Part shown: in pieces, positions 1 through 9,804 of the stretch | Position numbering within the stretch: position 1 is the stretch's first letter | Layout of the letters: every line of letters starts with the position of its first letter | NCBI GenBank assembly: GCA_900660155.1 | Contig: CABFPE010000528.1 | Span: 553,933-584,982 of the forward strand | DNA length: 31,050 nucleotides | From: Hofstenia miamia | Taxonomy: Eukaryota; Xenacoelomorpha; Acoela; Hofsteniidae | Direction of reading: 5' to 3' | The notes under the pieces: generated by a model | What the model was told of the DNA's origin: nothing | What the model saw: the letters and a program-made list of their open reading frames with translations, nothing else | Database searches by the model: none | Position numbers and translations under genes: made by a program

Positions 1-3000
1 GTATTAAATAATCAATGCTTGAAACGACTGGAAAGTCGACACCTAGGGATATTTATATATTCTTAAATGTAGGAGACTCGACGATAATTGACCTGATAAA
101 TGACTTTACATGTAGTATTAGTAAATGTAGGTATAGGAAACTGCAGTCTTATTACTTAAATAATTAAGCCGATAGTTTTACGGTAATGGCTAATTTTTAT
201 ATCATGCAAATGCAGTTAGTGTCAACGCCCGGTTGCTTTATTAAATCAAAACAACAAACACTTTACAAAATTGAGTTTAAGTCAGTTACAACTTTACTTG
301 AGTGCACGCACTAAGCTAACGTAAGGTACACATAATTAATTCCAGTTGAGCTGAGGTGGTGTCGTGGACTCAACCATCGTTGCAGAAGGAGAGGAGCTGT
401 GTTGTGGAGATCGGCTTCGGGCAGTAGCCCACGGAAGAACTGAAGAGGAAACATCTGACTACTTCGTCACCTAAACAGTGATAGTTAATACTCAATTATT
501 TGATTAACGTAACTAGTTAATAATAGAGGATAGTCTGATGGTCCAACAATTTGGTAACACCTCACCCGCGAATTACTAAGCACTCATTATCAGTAATCAG
601 ACACGGCGTAATAAGCTAGGTGGAGGATGTTACAATAAGGAAAAGTTCAGCCAACCTTTCAAATAGGGTGAAGAATAGGTTTAACGTGTTTATTTATAAG
701 AAATACTAACTGGAGTGCTTAGCTTTTTTAAGTCGGTCGTAAAAGTACTATAAAAATCAACTATTTGTGATTAATAGTCCTAACCCATTTGAACATTAGA
801 ATAATTCGAATATTTGCATAATTTTACTTGAATTCAAATTGGATTGAATATTGAGGCGAATTGAAATTCTGAATTTTTACTAAGGCATATGCTACCATAT
901 TTAAAAGTCGGTTATGCAATTTGGCTTTAAATGAGGTAGGTGAACAACAAAAACAACAACAACAATATGACTATTTGGGCCTCTTGAGCTACCCAATAAA
1001 AAATAAAATACAGCAATCGCAACACAAACGATATGTACATACGATCATATTAAGCCTCAAGAAATGATAATAAAAAAATAATACAATAATAAACATCAAA
1101 TCACGATTACTAGTCTATAGTTTGCTAAAGAATACCAGATCATTGTAATCCAAACAGTAGCAAATCGGAAATAAATGTCTATTTAAGAGCAGCAAGTTGT
1201 AAGTAGTATGGTACTTAGTAGTCCATTTCAGAACGGGAAGTTGCAGCTTTTCCAGTTTTGTTAAATTTTATATATTTTCCCATCAAACTTGAGAAGCATA
1301 CATAAGAATTGGAAGAACAAGCATAGAGTAGAGTGATTAAACATCTCTAAAGAGCTTCAAATAATGAAAGGTTGACTTTTTAAATATTTATAGTAACATA
1401 TCGAACTTTTCCTTTAAGGAGTATGAAATGTTATCAATACATTTGCTGGAACTTCTTGTACACTTTTCATGCAAATCTATTACATTACTAAATCACACTT
1501 TCCAATTATTTATGCAATCTCCTTAAAAGAACTCAGTATCTGTTTCATCAAAGAAAAAATAGTTGTTTATCTGTGAGCAAATCCGGCTTAGGCCTACTAT
1601 CAACTCATTAACGTCAGAAGACCTTCAGAACATTATTGTGATAGTATTAAATCTTTATCAAAACTTGCATCAATTATAAGAGCTAGTTCCTCTATACACA
1701 ATTGTATATATAATATAGATGTTGAATTGGGGTTCTGTGATTACGTAGAATTTTCATTGAAAATCAATTTTCGCACTTGTGAGGATGCTATTTGCCCTTA
1801 AAATCAAGCAAATGAAATTTTTAATCTTCCCAACCAAAGACATAGTAGTTCGCCTTTGTGGAGTTAAATAAATTTAGTTATAAAAAATATTTATCTAAAA
1901 ATGGGACCATTTCAAATTCTATTTTCTAAGCTAAAAATTTTCCTCACTTATTGTAGTAATTAATTAGATAATCATAAAACTTGAGCCCAACATTTTTACG
2001 GATAAATTTTTTCTTTTATATTTGGCAACGCATATGTTGCATTAATATTAACATTTTCTAACTTGTCGGCATTTTTCATAGCTATAATAGGGCTTGAAAT
2101 TGTTGCTGAAGATAATGATGTTATAGTACCTTTAGCGACACTGTAAACATTGGGTAAGAAGGAGTTTTAACTAGTTTTCTATGCTGCTAGCAAAAATATT
2201 GAACAATAGGCTTCTATTATACTTTAATAATCTGATCTTACATACTTCAATTTTTCATTAATCGTTTAGCAAAGGCAAGGGTTCTATCGAAAGAATATTA
2301 TTCATTCAAAGTGAACTAAAATTGGTTTTTTATTAGATATATGTGTGGTGATTTTAATGATTATGTAGTCTGAATGACTTCAGTTAGATCTTGCAATCGA
2401 CTTAGAATGTATGTTCCGCATAAAGGGACTATTTTCATTCTTTTGAAATGGATTTATCCCATTTGGATGAAATACGAAACTTTTACCGACAAAAACAGCG
2501 TAAAATAATGAAAGGAACACCATGAATCAAATGATGATCCTCTTCTAGAAAACTTGAACGCGGCAAATGCCCTCAAAGTGTAAAAGGGAAACGCCCATGC
2601 AAGGAATTCTCTCAGTCAGATGAAAGCCTACCGACAAACATGGTAGTATGAAACCCGGACATTGGTATTATATCCCTACTCCAACTTTTGTACCAAAACG
2701 AACAATACATGTTCTGAATCATTTTTAGTGACTACTATTATAATAATTGGTTTGAAAAAGGGGAAATGGGAGGTTTTGGCCACACTATGACTTATTTTGC
2801 AGCAAGCACACAGGAGAGGCAAAATCGCATGATGAAATCCTTGATCGTCACCTCGGCCAAGTATCAGTGCTCAGCTCTTTTTGCTCATTATTGTTTTTCC
2901 AACAAATTTAGGCCAGCATCGCAACCATAAAGGCTTTGGGTTAGATTACTTTCTTTAGATGTGAAGAAGAAATCTATGCATTTTACGTACTAAAGACTGA

Positions 3001-3984
3001 AACCATGAAGATTTCAGACTATACATGCACAGAATTTTCCTTATTGTCCAAATTTCAACGTCAAAGTTTATTAACAACAAAATTGATTTTATTTTGGATT
3101 GGTTATATTCGATTTTTTTTTGCAATTGAATTACACTTATATTCAGCGGCTAAGTGGCCAAATTTTGAAAACTACTGTCAAATGCCGGCTTACGTTTTTA
3201 ATTTATTTTCCGCCAACCAGCTATGCCAATAAGCTAGTTCTACCAGCCGGCTAGGGATTTCTCGATACTTGGATATATAGTCCTGCAAAATGTATATCAC
3301 ATTGTTTTACATTGAATGCGTTGTAATATAGATATGTATAGTATTCTCAGTTTTGGAAATCACTGCAGTTTCTGCATCTCAGCCTAAATGCCAGCAAAGT
3401 ATTCGTGATACCAACTTCAATGGCCAAGTCTGAGCTCAACGTTCGCTTGCAGGACATTTTTTTAAATGAAAATTGGAATATTTTATAAAGAGAATCTGTT
3501 AATGCATTTGTAGTCTTGAAAGGAGAAAGACTTAACAAACTTATCTACACTCTTAATCTGCACGGATGAGTTGCATACTTTGACATTTTGAGAATATAAC
3601 TTTCTTAGCTAGTAAATTGCTGTGTCTTTTCTCTTAACTTTAAGAAAGTGTCCCCATCATATCGCAAATATCCAATTCTGGGCGCCGGTCACAATCCTGG
3701 AAAAATCTACTGTTGACTGGCCGATTACAGTCTGTTGAGAAATAGCTTGGTCGGGTCAGCAAAAGAGTTACCGGTTCCAACTCCTCTTGTAAGTTATTTT
3801 ATTCAAATTACATAGTTGTCGTAAAGCTGAAATATTTAAATGTGGGTGCAGCTTTTAATGAGTTGCTGTCATCATCCTCACCTATAGCTCAAGTAAAAAA
3901 AGGCCACATTATAAACACATTTTTGATAACAAACGAAAGACAAATAGAGGCTTATAAAATATATTGGAAAATATAATTGTCTCA
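1..3984. other. AT-rich stretch with no recognised gene
   Basis: This stretch is AT-rich and interrupted by stops in all frames. The only open frames are short (for example 3005-3232 plus and 3347-3538 minus) and show no motif I recognise. A GC-richer patch at about 350-640 contains a TGGTAACACC string and a purine run before TGTTACA that recall LTR-element boundaries, but no matching repeat partner was seen. I treat the whole stretch as intergenic or as decayed repeats. Confidence 0.6.
943..965. repeat. AAC microsatellite, imperfect
   Basis: A short run of AAC units with one A-rich interruption. It is the only obvious simple repeat in the left flank. Confidence 0.75.
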
Positions 3985-4470
3985 GCTTGTAACCTGATGA
4001 CAAAGTTGTTTGACAAGTTTGCTATGCAAAGCGTGACACGCAGGTAAACATCTTGAAACTGAATCCATTAAAAGGACTCTAACTTCTTGAGTTATTTGGT
4101 GTTCGATTCAAGGATGTAACTCTTTAATTCTTTCAGATTTGTGGTATTTTTTTTTCTCAATTTGCCTTCTCAAAACGTCGGCAAACAGATGCCGAAAAGG
4201 TTGCGTTGTTTAAAGCTATGGCTGATAATGTGTGTCGGTCAGATCCATCTGTTTTTGGGGTCTCCCACTTCCCCCTTTTCTAGTTAGCAAATTTCCACAT
4301 TTTAAAATTTGATAAAATTGTCTAAAGGTACGCCCAGACATGTTCGACAATATCCATAACTCGCATTTCTCTTTTCGGTGACTAATGATAATCAAATTTT
4401 GAAGTGACCACTTTTTTTTACTTGAGCTATAATCAGTTTTCAAATGCTTCAAAGAAAGTCGGAAGTGCAT
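3985..4470 (-). pseudogene. Relic resembling the N-terminus of a Tc1/mariner transposase
   Basis: An open stretch of 84 codons on the minus strand (4470 down to 4216) has the layout of a Tc1-type paired-like DNA-binding domain: a helix-turn-helix-like segment, then an RKGGSGRPQK box of the GRPRK type that follows this domain in Tc1/mariner transposases. Past its stop, other frames continue plausibly: a segment with IALNNATFSAS at about 4190-4150, and at about 4080-3990 a stretch with the spacing of the RxxL...R.P...L..K region. No DDE/DDD catalytic part was found at lower coordinates. The reading needs at least two frame changes, so if real it is dead. The match is by pattern only; a chance open frame is the alternative. 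Confidence 0.4.
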
Positions 4471-4474
4471 AGCA

Positions 4475-5212
4475 AGTTCAAAGATGCTTCCACAGATGAG
4501 GTAGCATCAAGTTCTATAGAAGATGTGAAGGAAGAACTGACAAGAGAAGCACAACAATAGGATGAGCAAGGAGAACTCATGAAGTTAATGTTGCTATTTC
4601 TTAGAGACTCACTATCTAGTGAAACCGAATTTCAAACACCTGCAGCTAATAATTATGCACGATGGGTAGCTTTGGTTATCTACACTTTCAAAATGTGAGT
4701 GTTATGCAGTCAGTTTCTTCAAACTTTCCAATGATGAGAAAGCACTTCGGAATTTGAGTGTATTTCTTTCAAGTATTTATTTCAAAGCATGGATCACTAC
4801 TCCACTTATTGTGAAAGTGAGTTGTGTCTTCTGAACAGTTTAAAGGACCATGCAAAAAGCAACAGTACAATTTCTGCGGTGACAACTGAAGACAGCTCGA
4901 CACTTATGGTACCATTCAGAAGAGCTAGTAGGTGTTTTGTTTTTTTATGATAATGCCATATCAAACACTAAAGTTCAGATAGCACAAGCAATTGTGTAAA
5001 CAAAGGAAAACGAGACTCCAAAAGTGTTACCATTCATTATTTTTCAAAAACTAGCCCTTCCATGTTCATGGCTTCAGCTTCCAACAACTCAGTGGGAAGA
5101 AAAAGTTGCAAGGGGTGAAATGTATCAAAAATTATTGAGAACCACTGGTGTATATCAAGTTCATTCACCATCAAGAGAGTTAGGATTTACTTCTGCTAAA
5201 GCAACTATGTAA
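4475..5212 (+). pseudogene. Broken coding relic of unidentified animal protein or element
   Basis: Reading across frames on the plus strand gives successive protein-like pieces broken by stops and frameshifts: an acidic lead (about 4475-4558), ARWVALVIYTFKM (4657-4695), a stretch around 4729-4800 with AWITTP, HLWYHSEELV (4901-4930) followed by a hydrophobic and acidic continuation, and a final open part from 5024 to the stop at 5210-5212. The HLWY.SEEL string with an upstream ARW...IY..K block reminds me of a family of uncharacterised animal proteins, possibly element-encoded, that I cannot name with certainty. At least four lesions make it non-functional. An AATAAA lies 11 bases past the last stop, fitting the 3' end of a former transcript. 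Confidence 0.45.
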
Positions 5213-5222
5213 CTTAAAAATG

Positions 5223-5228
5223 AATAAA
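5223..5228 (+). terminator. AATAAA polyadenylation signal after the coding relic
   Basis: AATAAA begins 11 bases after the final stop codon of the relic ending at 5212. In AT-rich DNA the hexamer is common, so the link rests on position only. Confidence 0.35.
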
Positions 5229-5529
5229 AAGTTCAGTATATTTTCAGCATGTAAGTAATTAAAACACAAACACAAGAACAAATTGTTTTTAATTGTTTAA
5301 CATTATCAAGTGATGATGCTCATCATGCAAATGAAAATGAACCCCAACAAACATGTTAGCATTTATTTTTTCAAAAAAATCAAACTTTATGGCCTTGAGG
5401 AATCCCAAAAAGTATTTTTAAAAATATTTTATATAAGCTGTTTTTATAGTGAATGGAAGGTTTAATCAGGGTAGCTCATGAACATTTCAAAAGTCGAGTT
5501 TTTTTGAACAACTCTTTTAAGCAAAAAGC

Positions 5530-6010
5530 AACTAGCAATATACCACATTGAAATATATTGGGTGCTTTATTTATAATTTTTATCAATGATTTCACAAACT
5601 GCATTAAAAATAAAAAGCGGATTTTTTAGATGATTTAAAGCTTTTATTTTATTTTGATCAATCTTATGATGTTTAAAGTCAAACAGATTCAATAAATAAT
5701 TGGTGCAAGCGAAATAAAATGAAATTTTGATATGATTTGCTTCAGAAAGACACAAAATAAGTTCGATTATTATTATATTTATGAAGCTTTAATACAATAT
5801 GGCAAACCCATCAAAAATCTTGGTATACAAATCAATGAAAAGTTGAAATGTAAATATTCCTCTTAATATACAATATCTAATAATATCATATAATTCTTAT
5901 TTCTACAAAGCAATTTTCCATTTTTGTCATTTAACAGCTTAGCAATTCAATTATGTAAAGTTATACATTATCACTCTGATTATTGGTATGCATAAATTAC
6001 TAGATTTAAG
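5530..6010 (+). mobile_element. Decayed non-LTR (LINE) reverse transcriptase fragment
   Basis: Plus-strand frames, with frameshifts and internal stops, give the ordered landmarks of a LINE reverse transcriptase palm. These are an LG.LFIIFINDF block (to 5593; the family usually has GxPQGSxLGPLLFxxxINDx), then FLDD at 5623-5634 followed by LKL (the catalytic F/YADD box with Ala replaced by Leu), then NNWCKRNKMKF (5695-5727), and then KNLGIQINEKLK (about 5813-5848), the DLG block found downstream in CR1/jockey/I-type elements. Weak matches continue to about 6010 and possibly 6200. The endonuclease part is not visible. It is an old, dead 5'-truncated copy; which LINE clade it belongs to cannot be decided here. 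Confidence 0.65.
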
Positions 6011-6644
6011 ATTTTACCAGTCTCCATCAAATTTAAACTTAATATTTTTACATATACTACTAAATTGTAGATATAACATTGATCCATATGATTAAAGACA
6101 ACTTACTTCAAAGAAAAACTGTCTTAGAATTTGTTGAAAAGAATATTACAATCTCAAAAAGCGACTAAATATATAGCATTATCAAATCATTTTTATTGAG
6201 TGTTACATTTAATAAACTATATCATAATCAATACTAACATTACAAGATCAAATTAATTCAAATTTTAAATATATAAGTTTTCACAAACTATGCTAAATTT
6301 AACTTTGATTTTAAAAACATTTGCTCATAGTTCTTACCTTGTGATTCCATTAAATGCCGTGTTTCTAAATTACTTTTTATAAAATAGCCTGATGTAATAT
6401 TCACTCTTTGAAAGTAGGATTCAACCTTGAGAAACAAACATTTCTGTATTGTACATGTTATGTATTGTTAGAAATTGAATCATGTAAATATTCCTTTGAT
6501 TGCTATCAAAATGTTGTCCATTTGATTAAAAATATAATTGCAAGTATTTAATGGAAGTTCTATTATGTCCACATGATTTGTGCTATCTTTTAAGGGTATT
6601 CATCAAACTTGGTTGAATTTTTATTTCACATAATTGACATCTAT
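6011..6644. other. AT-rich gap between LINE relic and LTR1
   Basis: No open frame of note. Part may be further decayed 3' LINE sequence. The bases just before LTR1 (ending in CTAT) would be one target-site duplication half, but the other half lies beyond the window, so it cannot be tested. Confidence 0.4.
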
Positions 6645-6969
6645 TGTGACATAATCCATCATTCTATCATGATTGGTCAAGATGAGAGGAAAAGGATAAG
6701 GAAACAAAGACTAAATTTATTATTGATTATAATGATTAAATTGTAAATCATGATAGGATTGATTATTTTCACTTTGTAAATGTTTTGTGCAATATTATCT
6801 AAAATTATACTCGACGGTATTTGACAAAACAAAAGATGGTCAAACAGCATAGTCGAATTAAAGCTGACGTTGCGTAAAATTAGCAGAAATATTAAAGCGA
6901 GGGAAAAACTGTCAACAAGAAAGATTAACAGGTACTTGTCGAGTATTTAGTTGTTTATCACCAAAGTGC

Positions 6970-6977
6970 TATAAATA
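6970..6977 (+). promoter_or_regulatory. TATA box candidate in LTR1
   Basis: TATAAATA, a full consensus TATA box, conserved in LTR2 and LTR3. If used, the start would lie near 7000 and the repeated R region up to the poly(A) site would be about 840 bases, unusually long. A later start is an alternative. Confidence 0.5.
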
Positions 6978-7821
6978 TAATGAATCAGATGTAATTATTG
7001 ATGAGCAAATCTACTTTGGATTCGTTTTCTATTGTCAGGTCATTTTGTATATTTAAATGGAAAGCTAAACCTATACAAACTAGGGTGATTGTATGGTGGT
7101 TCCCCACCTCCAGTTAACACTGTACTCTAAGGTTACGGATAGGTATAGGGGTTTTTGCCGTTATAGCTTTCCTCATTGTCGTTGCTTGTCTGATAGAATT
7201 ATCGCGACCTACGAGTCTTACATGTTGATTATATTATTGATGAACTTATTTGTTACTATCTTTACCATGTTCCAGGATGATCGATGATTTCACAGTGGTT
7301 ATACTTACATGTTTATTACGATTGTATCTTTATATCTTATTACATATAGTAACTCTAATAGTTGTTACATGTTGCTCAATGTTATCTAAGGGAGACCTTC
7401 GGCCGACTTACAGTTCTTATTTCTTGCTGGCGGCATTGATTGTTTACATGTATATAGGGCTATTATTTATTTATCTATATGTAGGGTTATTAAATGTAGG
7501 GACTCATAATAAGCTATTACAGCCGAACGGTTGCACCACTTCGTTTATTGCACTAGTTCGTAATAACAAAAACAATCAATGCACTAAATTACTAAGTAGT
7601 TGCCATTCCATTTACACTGAGTTCGCTATTCACAATGCCATTCCACTATTGTTCTCTATCTCACATCAACAGTTCCATTGGTAAGATGCAGCTGGCGAGT
7701 GCGTTCCTGGAGTTGCACGTCTACTATTGAGTGTCGATCCTGTCTTCCAAGTTCTCTGCTGTACCTAAATAAGTTGAGTTAATTAAGTAGCTACAAAGGC
7801 TCTTGCAGATTAAATTAGTTT

Positions 7822-7827
7822 AATAAA
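7822..7827 (+). terminator. LTR1 polyadenylation signal
   Basis: AATAAA about 122 bases before the LTR end, conserved in the other full LTRs at 18534 and 29126. It is the likely signal that ends R. Confidence 0.6.
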
Positions 7828-7949
7828 ACGCACACTTATTACAAAGGAGAGAAAACGGAAAAGTGTCAACTCGGATTCGTGGTTAATCTAAGAAAAGTAA
7901 TAGCTTTCTCTAAATAACACCCTCATGTTGAGATTGGCATGATTCTACA

Positions 7950-7965
7950 TGGCGACCGTGACAGG
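7950..7965 (+). promoter_or_regulatory. Primer-binding site, tRNA-Arg type
   Basis: TGGCGACCGTGACAGG starts at the first base after LTR1. From memory, its complement equals the last 16 nt (with CCA) of an animal tRNA-Arg whose 3' end reads CCTGTCACGGTCGCCA, so all 16 positions pair. Several Drosophila gypsy-group elements (412, mdg1) are reported to use tRNA-Arg. The site fixes the LTR end and the minus-strand start point. Confidence 0.85.
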
Positions 7966-7978
7966 CGCTCAAAGAGCG
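7966..7978 (+). other. Hairpin next to the primer-binding site
   Basis: CGCTC, AAA, GAGCG: a perfect 5-bp stem with a 3-nt loop directly after the primer site. The same bases occur in copy 2 at 18677-18689. It may be part of the primer complex or leader fold. Confidence 0.5.
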
Positions 7979-8190
7979 TGCACCAAGGAGAGAAAACAGA
8001 TGGCGTAATAGTTAACGAAAGTGTATGGAGACTTACGAACAAGAATTATACTACGAACTTACGAGTGGGTTAAGATAGTTGTTTCTTCTCGCTCAAGAAT
8101 GAAGAAGAAAACAAGCAAAAAGACGATTAGAACCAGGAGTACAAATACTGGTAAGGGACCCAAATACAATTGCCTCTAGTAATTATTAAA
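7979..8190 (+). other. Leader of copy 1, with upstream ORFs
   Basis: This untranslated leader lies between the primer site and gag. It has three upstream ATGs: a 2-codon ORF at 8000-8008, a 17-codon ORF at 8025-8078, and a lysine/arginine-rich 26-codon ORF at 8099-8179 that spans the splice donor at 8150/8151. The leader would normally also hold packaging signals, which I cannot point to. In copy 2 an extra A shortens the third upstream ORF to 10 codons, so its protein sequence is not conserved. Confidence 0.5.
8148..8156 (+). promoter_or_regulatory. Candidate 5' splice donor before gag
   Basis: CTG/GTAAGG with the exon ending at 8150, a good match to the MAG/GTRAGT consensus, 40 bases before the gag ATG. 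It is unchanged in copies 2 (GT at 18863) and 3 (GT at 29446). A donor just upstream of gag is the usual place in retroviruses that splice an RNA for a downstream ORF. A second donor-like string, TTG/GTAAGA, lies in LTR1 at 7681. Confidence 0.45.
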
Positions 8191-9804
8191 ATGGTGAATT
8201 CAAGGAAAAAGCAAAGAACGAAAGCTAAAACTCAAAGGACACCCCAAAACCAAACAACCCCGGCGGTTGTTAACACATCCCCTGAAAGTCAAAATTCCCC
8301 AACAGAGATGGCATTGCAAGAAGACGAAGGTACAGCAATGTCGATTATTGAATTAAGAAAAGTAATACAAGATAATAATAACGAAAGACGTGAGTTAATG
8401 TTACAAATAGAAAACTTAACTCAAAGGATGTTCGAGATAGAATTAGCGAATGCTGAAAAAGACAAACGGATTGAAGAAATCACGCAAGACACTAGCTCTA
8501 GGTTAACGGAGCAGAGGAATGTCTTCCAGAAACAAATCGAGAAATTAATAGAGGCAAATAAGGAAATAAAACTGCAGAGTGAGAATCTAAAGAAAATGAT
8601 CACTCAGATGCACGAAGAAAACGTGAACCTGAGAGAAAACAATATTCTAAAGCAACTTCAGATAGACGAGTTAAAAGACAAAATTCGATTAACGACACTA
8701 ACGAATGAGGAAGCAGAAGAAAAAGAGAAAAATAGTGTCAAGGTGATTAAAAACACAGTAATAGAAGAACCGGAAAAACTAAGCGGAAGTGTACCAATAG
8801 AGGAAGGACAGTCTGAAATATATAGAAATTGTCAGACAGAAGACGAATTTGTTGAAAAGTTAGTCGTAAACATAACAAAACAAGTAAAAGAAAAATGTAA
8901 GAGTACGACAGACATAAAGCCAATATATGAGGAAATGATATTATCGGAAGAAGAAGATAGTGAGACACCAAATTGTACAGGGATACTCCCGAAATTTACG
9001 GGAAGAGTTGATAGCTACTCGCCTACATTTAAAGAATGGATTCAAATGTTCGAAATGAGCATGAAAGAGAGGAAAGTCATACAAAAACAAGCGGCGGCGC
9101 GATTCCCATTATATCTAGGAGGAGCAGCTTACCAGCATTATTTAGTGTTGGATTTAGAAACCAAATCAGATTACAAAAAATTGATTGGAGAGTATCAACG
9201 ATATTATGATGATGAGAGCTTCAAAAGTCAGTATCGTATGCTGTTGAATAGTCTAAAGATGAACAAACGAGAAGATTTACGAAATTATATGTCACAGGTA
9301 GAGAGACTGTTGAAACTTAGTTCAAGAGAGAGCACGTATTCTAAATATGATCTGTTTTCTCATATATGTAAAGGGTTACCAGAACCGATCCGGCAACAAT
9401 TCGAAATTAAGTGTGATGCAGATGACTCCCTGGAAAGAATGATAAGGAAAGGTCTGGGAATACAAGTTATGATGGAAAACAATGCTCGAATTAATGAGAA
9501 AACGTCAACAATGAAAGTGATACCAACAATGGTTAGTGGAACAAATAAAACTAAAAAAGAAGATGATGGGAAACCAAAGGACGAAATTATCAAAATAAAA
9601 TTGAAAGACGGTACAGTGAAACGTATAAATAGAAAAGACCTGAAATGTCAGGTGTGCGGGAAAAAAGGTCATATGAAGAAATACTGTAAACGACAAATTA
9701 ATTTTATCGAAGAGGAAGAAGCATACTTTGAGGAAGAAGACTTATTGGAAGATGAAGACGAGTTGGAACAAACAGAAGAAATAAAAGAGGACACTTTAAA
9801 CTAG
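8191..9804 (+). CDS. gag: Gag polyprotein, copy 1 (537 aa)
   Basis: Structural protein of the particle. The start chosen is the first ATG (8191, in AAAATGG context); the frame is open 7 codons further up but without an ATG. Seen in order: a Lys/Gln-rich N-terminus (1-45); a long heptad-rich coiled coil (about 55-165) with many E, N, K and L; an acidic linker; a capsid-like core from about 267, with FKEWIQMF, an aromatic PLYLGGAAYQHY stretch and a GLPE motif typical of gypsy Gag; a zinc knuckle C-x2-C-x4-H-x4-C at 486-499, for RNA binding; and a strongly acidic tail (about 508-537). The stop UAG directly follows a -1 slippery heptamer. The large N-terminal coiled coil is an extra compared with minimal gypsy Gags. 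About 90% or more identical to the copy 2 protein. Confidence 0.93.
   Translation: MVNSRKKQRTKAKTQRTPQNQTTPAVVNTSPESQNSPTEMALQEDEGTAMSIIELRKVIQDNNNERRELMLQIENLTQRMFEIELANAEKDKRIEEITQDTSSRLTEQRNVFQKQIEKLIEANKEIKLQSENLKKMITQMHEENVNLRENNILKQLQIDELKDKIRLTTLTNEEAEEKEKNSVKVIKNTVIEEPEKLSGSVPIEEGQSEIYRNCQTEDEFVEKLVVNITKQVKEKCKSTTDIKPIYEEMILSEEEDSETPNCTGILPKFTGRVDSYSPTFKEWIQMFEMSMKERKVIQKQAAARFPLYLGGAAYQHYLVLDLETKSDYKKLIGEYQRYYDDESFKSQYRMLLNSLKMNKREDLRNYMSQVERLLKLSSRESTYSKYDLFSHICKGLPEPIRQQFEIKCDADDSLERMIRKGLGIQVMMENNARINEKTSTMKVIPTMVSGTNKTKKEDDGKPKDEIIKIKLKDGTVKRINRKDLKCQVCGKKGHMKKYCKRQINFIEEEEAYFEEEDLLEDEDELEQTEEIKEDTLN
9795..9801 (+). promoter_or_regulatory. -1 ribosomal frameshift heptamer T TTA AAC
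   Basis: In the gag frame the codons are TTA-AAC-TAG, preceded by T, giving X-XXY-YYZ = U-UUA-AAC directly before the gag stop. Sliding back one base re-pairs as UUU-AAA and enters the pol frame, which is open from here. This is one of the best-known efficient slippery sequences (used by coronaviruses). A 4-bp GGAG/CTCC hairpin with a 6-nt loop starts 5 bases downstream (9807-9820) and is kept in copy 2; a larger stimulatory structure was not resolved. Confidence 0.8.

Larger units (their letters stand above)
6645..7949 (+). repeat. LTR1 (5' LTR of copy 1)
   Basis: 1,305 bases, from TGTGACATAATCC to GATTCTACA, giving the TGT...ACA ends expected of an LTR. The end is fixed by the primer-binding site starting at 7950. 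Compared with LTR2 and LTR3 it lacks 5 bases near 7245-7255 and has one extra base near 7932. The first ~440 bases are almost identical to LTR2, while 7093-7290 differ more strongly. Confidence 0.95.

Noticed and set aside
540..640. Possible LTR boundary: TGGTAACACC string and a purine run before TGTTACA
   Set aside because: The two would be only ~75 bases apart, no direct repeat partner was found in the left flank, and the string does not match a tRNA end I can name.
3005..3538. Short ORFs at 3005-3232 (plus) and 3347-3538 (minus)
   Set aside because: No motif, no conservation evidence, and sizes expected by chance in AT-rich DNA.
8170..8190. Gag extension upstream of the ATG, starting at TTG
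   Set aside because: In a eukaryotic element the ATG at 8191 in good context is preferred. The seven extra codons overlap the end of an upstream ORF and show no support.
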